From assembly GCF_902706285.1 (NCBI RefSeq), contig NZ_CACSKD010000020.1, positions 25,577-89,576 on the forward strand: a stretch of 64,000 nt of DNA, given 5' to 3'. The notes beneath the pieces were generated by a model. It was not told the DNA's origin and searched no databases. It saw nothing but the letters and a program-made list of their open reading frames with translations. Numbering within the stretch: the first letter of the stretch is position 1; every line of letters starts with the position of its first letter. The position numbers and the translations under genes are program-made. The stretch comes from Rhizobium sp. 18055 (lineage in GTDB: Bacteria > Pseudomonadota > Alphaproteobacteria > Rhizobiales > Rhizobiaceae). Below are positions 62,784 to 64,000 of this stretch, piece by piece.

Positions 62784-62834
62784 GCTACTCTCCTCCCTTG
62801 CGACGGTGCAAATGCACCACCTGTTGCTCCGCAA

Positions 62835-63602
62835 TCAGTTGCGGATACTCCGTGCTCCACTCGCCTCCGCGATCAGAGCCGATTTCAGCAGATTGACCTC
62901 GCTATTTGGAACGACGAAGTCGAAGCCTTCGCTGCTTCGGCGTGCCGCTACCGAGCTCGATGGGCAGAAAATGCCAGCATGCTTGCCGTGGGCCTTCGCG
63001 CTGGCGAGGCAGCGCAGGATGGCTTCACGGACTGTCTCGTCCGTTGGGTCGCCCAGTGTCCCCTTGCCCAAGGCAAGTCCCAGATCATTCGGACCGACAA
63101 AAATGCCATCGAGCCCATCGACCGCGCAGATTTCGTCCAGCGCGTTCAACCCATCAAGTGTCTCGATCATTCCAAGCCGAACGATGGAGCGATCGGCGTG
63201 CTGGAAATAGTCGGCGCCGCCGTAAAGAAGACCTCTGGCAGGGCCAAAGCTTCTTTCACCGAGTGGCGGATACCGGGTCGCAGCAACAAAGGCTTCCGCC
63301 TCCTTCACGCTGTTGATCATCGGACATACGATCCCGAAAGCACCCGCATCGAGCGCCTTCATGATGACCGGAGCGTCGCAAGATGGCACGCGCACGATGG
63401 GTGTCGCGGGGGTCGAAGAGATTGCCTGCAACATGCCAATCATGGTCTGGATGTCGGTCATGCCATGCTGCAGATCGACCAGGACGCAGTCGTAGCCTGC
63501 CCACCCTGCGATTTCGGCGGTGTAGGAATTGCCGATCGACAACCAGGCTGAGACCACGGCCTCGCCCTTAGCCCACATGTCGCGAATATTGTTATTCCGC
63601 AT
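62835..63602 (-). CDS. HpcH/HpaI-family aldolase
   Basis: 255 residues. Class II aldolase of the HpcH/HpaI type: VLVDLQHGMTDIQT, PIVRVPSCDAPVIMKALDAG with the active Arg, ERSFGPARGL, MIETLDGLNAL (Glu ligand) and VGPNDLGLALG (Asp ligand). It cleaves a 2-keto-3-deoxy acid to pyruvate plus an aldehyde, a common last step of sugar-acid breakdown. Its start overlaps the upstream dehydrogenase stop by 11 bases. Confidence 0.93.
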   Translation of the reverse strand: MRNNNIRDMWAKGEAVVSAWLSIGNSYTAEIAGWAGYDCVLVDLQHGMTDIQTMIGMLQAISSTPATPIVRVPSCDAPVIMKALDAGAFGIVCPMINSVKEAEAFVAATRYPPLGERSFGPARGLLYGGADYFQHADRSIVRLGMIETLDGLNALDEICAVDGLDGIFVGPNDLGLALGKGTLGDPTDETVREAILRCLASAKAHGKHAGIFCPSSSVAARRSSEGFDFVVPNSEVNLLKSALIAEASGARSIRN

Positions 63603-64000
63603 TGGAGATTTCCTTCAGGACCGACCTGTTGACGACCAGCGACGGATCAAGTTTGTTATCCAGACCTGCAAGCGCATTGAGTGCTGTCATCACGCCCATC
63701 GCGACCAGGGATTCTTCAGTTAGAGCTGCGTTGTGGGGACTGAGGACCACACGCCTCTCCGAAACGAGGCGATCGGTTACAGGTAGCGGCTCGACGGCGA
63801 ACGTATCAAGGCCGGCTCCACGCAGGCGTCCGTCTTCCAGCGCGTTGACAAGCGCCTCTTCATTGACGATGCCGCCGCGGGCGGTATTGACGACGATAGC
63901 GCCGCGCTTGATTTGGTTGAGGGCGCCGTCATCGATCAAATTACGCGTTGAATCCGACAACGGTACATGGAGCGTCACGACGTCTGCGACCGCAAGACCA
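63592..64000 (-). CDS. D-isomer 2-hydroxyacid dehydrogenase (partial, 5' end outside window)
   Basis: The last 135 or so residues are present. VADVVTLHVPLSDSTRNLID, AIVVNTARGGIVNEEALVNAL, LRGAGLDTFAVEPLP and VVLSPHNAALTEESL are the NAD-binding half and the catalytic Glu/His of the D-2-hydroxyacid dehydrogenase family. It interconverts a 2-keto and a 2-hydroxy acid, perhaps a product of the adjacent aldolase. Confidence 0.92.
   Translation of the reverse strand, partial: GLAVADVVTLHVPLSDSTRNLIDDGALNQIKRGAIVVNTARGGIVNEEALVNALEDGRLRGAGLDTFAVEPLPVTDRLVSERRVVLSPHNAALTEESLVAMGVMTALNALAGLDNKLDPSLVVNRSVLKEISNAE

Noticed and set aside
62805..62818. GGTGCAAATGCACC dyad resembling a tra box, in the gap before the sugar-binding-protein gene
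   Set aside because: The half-sites are separated by two bases instead of four, and it sits inside the operon just upstream of a ribosome site. TraR spacing is strict, so it is more likely chance or a small hairpin.

Overview
The window looks like part of a conjugative repABC plasmid from a rhizobium-type alphaproteobacterium (Rhizobium, Sinorhizobium or Agrobacterium). The evidence is a full repABC replicon with two parS-like sites and a predicted antisense ctRNA, a trb mating-pair operon and a traA/traCDG transfer region with oriT, and a TraR/TraM quorum-sensing pair. Coding is dense, with GC-rich codon use typical of these plasmids.

Layout. 1-2365 (minus): two coupled genes, a PD-(D/E)xK nuclease-like protein and a DEAD/DEAH helicase cut by the window edge; they resemble a Hachiman/AbpAB-type phage defence pair. 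2782-4930 (plus): tyrosine recombinase and a winged-helix-like protein. 4974-7913: small exported protein, then an IS6-family element that has itself been split by an IS110-family element and has replaced the 3' end of an unknown gene. 8064-11737 (minus): repC, repB, repA. 12107-21665 (plus): trbBCDEJKLFGHI. A tra-box palindrome lies between repA and trbB, but traI, which normally heads this operon in Ti-type plasmids, is absent. 21861-22865: traM and traR, convergent. 23127-25729: rcgA/rcgR-like pair (membrane protein and putative lactone hydrolase). 25854-32700 (minus): DUF3800 gene, traH, traB, traF, traA; then oriT and a second tra box; then traC, traD, traG (plus) and two small genes.

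36100-54311 is an accessory region. It opens with remnants (arylsulfatase tail, MOSC fragment) and two tandem AraC regulators. It continues with six intact DUF1254/DUF1214 exported proteins of three subtypes and two decayed copies, an outer-membrane transporter-like protein and an exported arylsulfatase. A repeated motif (TTGGCAAAAnnCGCATAG) upstream of several units is a candidate AraC operator. The region ends in an IS256-type transposase fragment.

54647-64000 (minus) is a catabolic operon. In transcription order it encodes a 2-hydroxyacid dehydrogenase (partial), an HpcH/HpaI aldolase, a sugar-type ABC importer (binding protein, permease, ATPase), a Gfo/Idh/MocA oxidoreductase, a TIM-barrel isomerase, an SMP-30 lactonase, a histidinol-dehydrogenase-like enzyme and an SDR. 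The substrate cannot be named from sequence.

Taken together, replication and transfer are probably co-regulated by TraR through the two tra boxes. Without a local AHL synthase the plasmid would depend on signal made elsewhere, and it carries a putative lactone hydrolase next to the receptor. The cargo looks like nutrient acquisition (sulfate esters, an unknown sugar or polyol).
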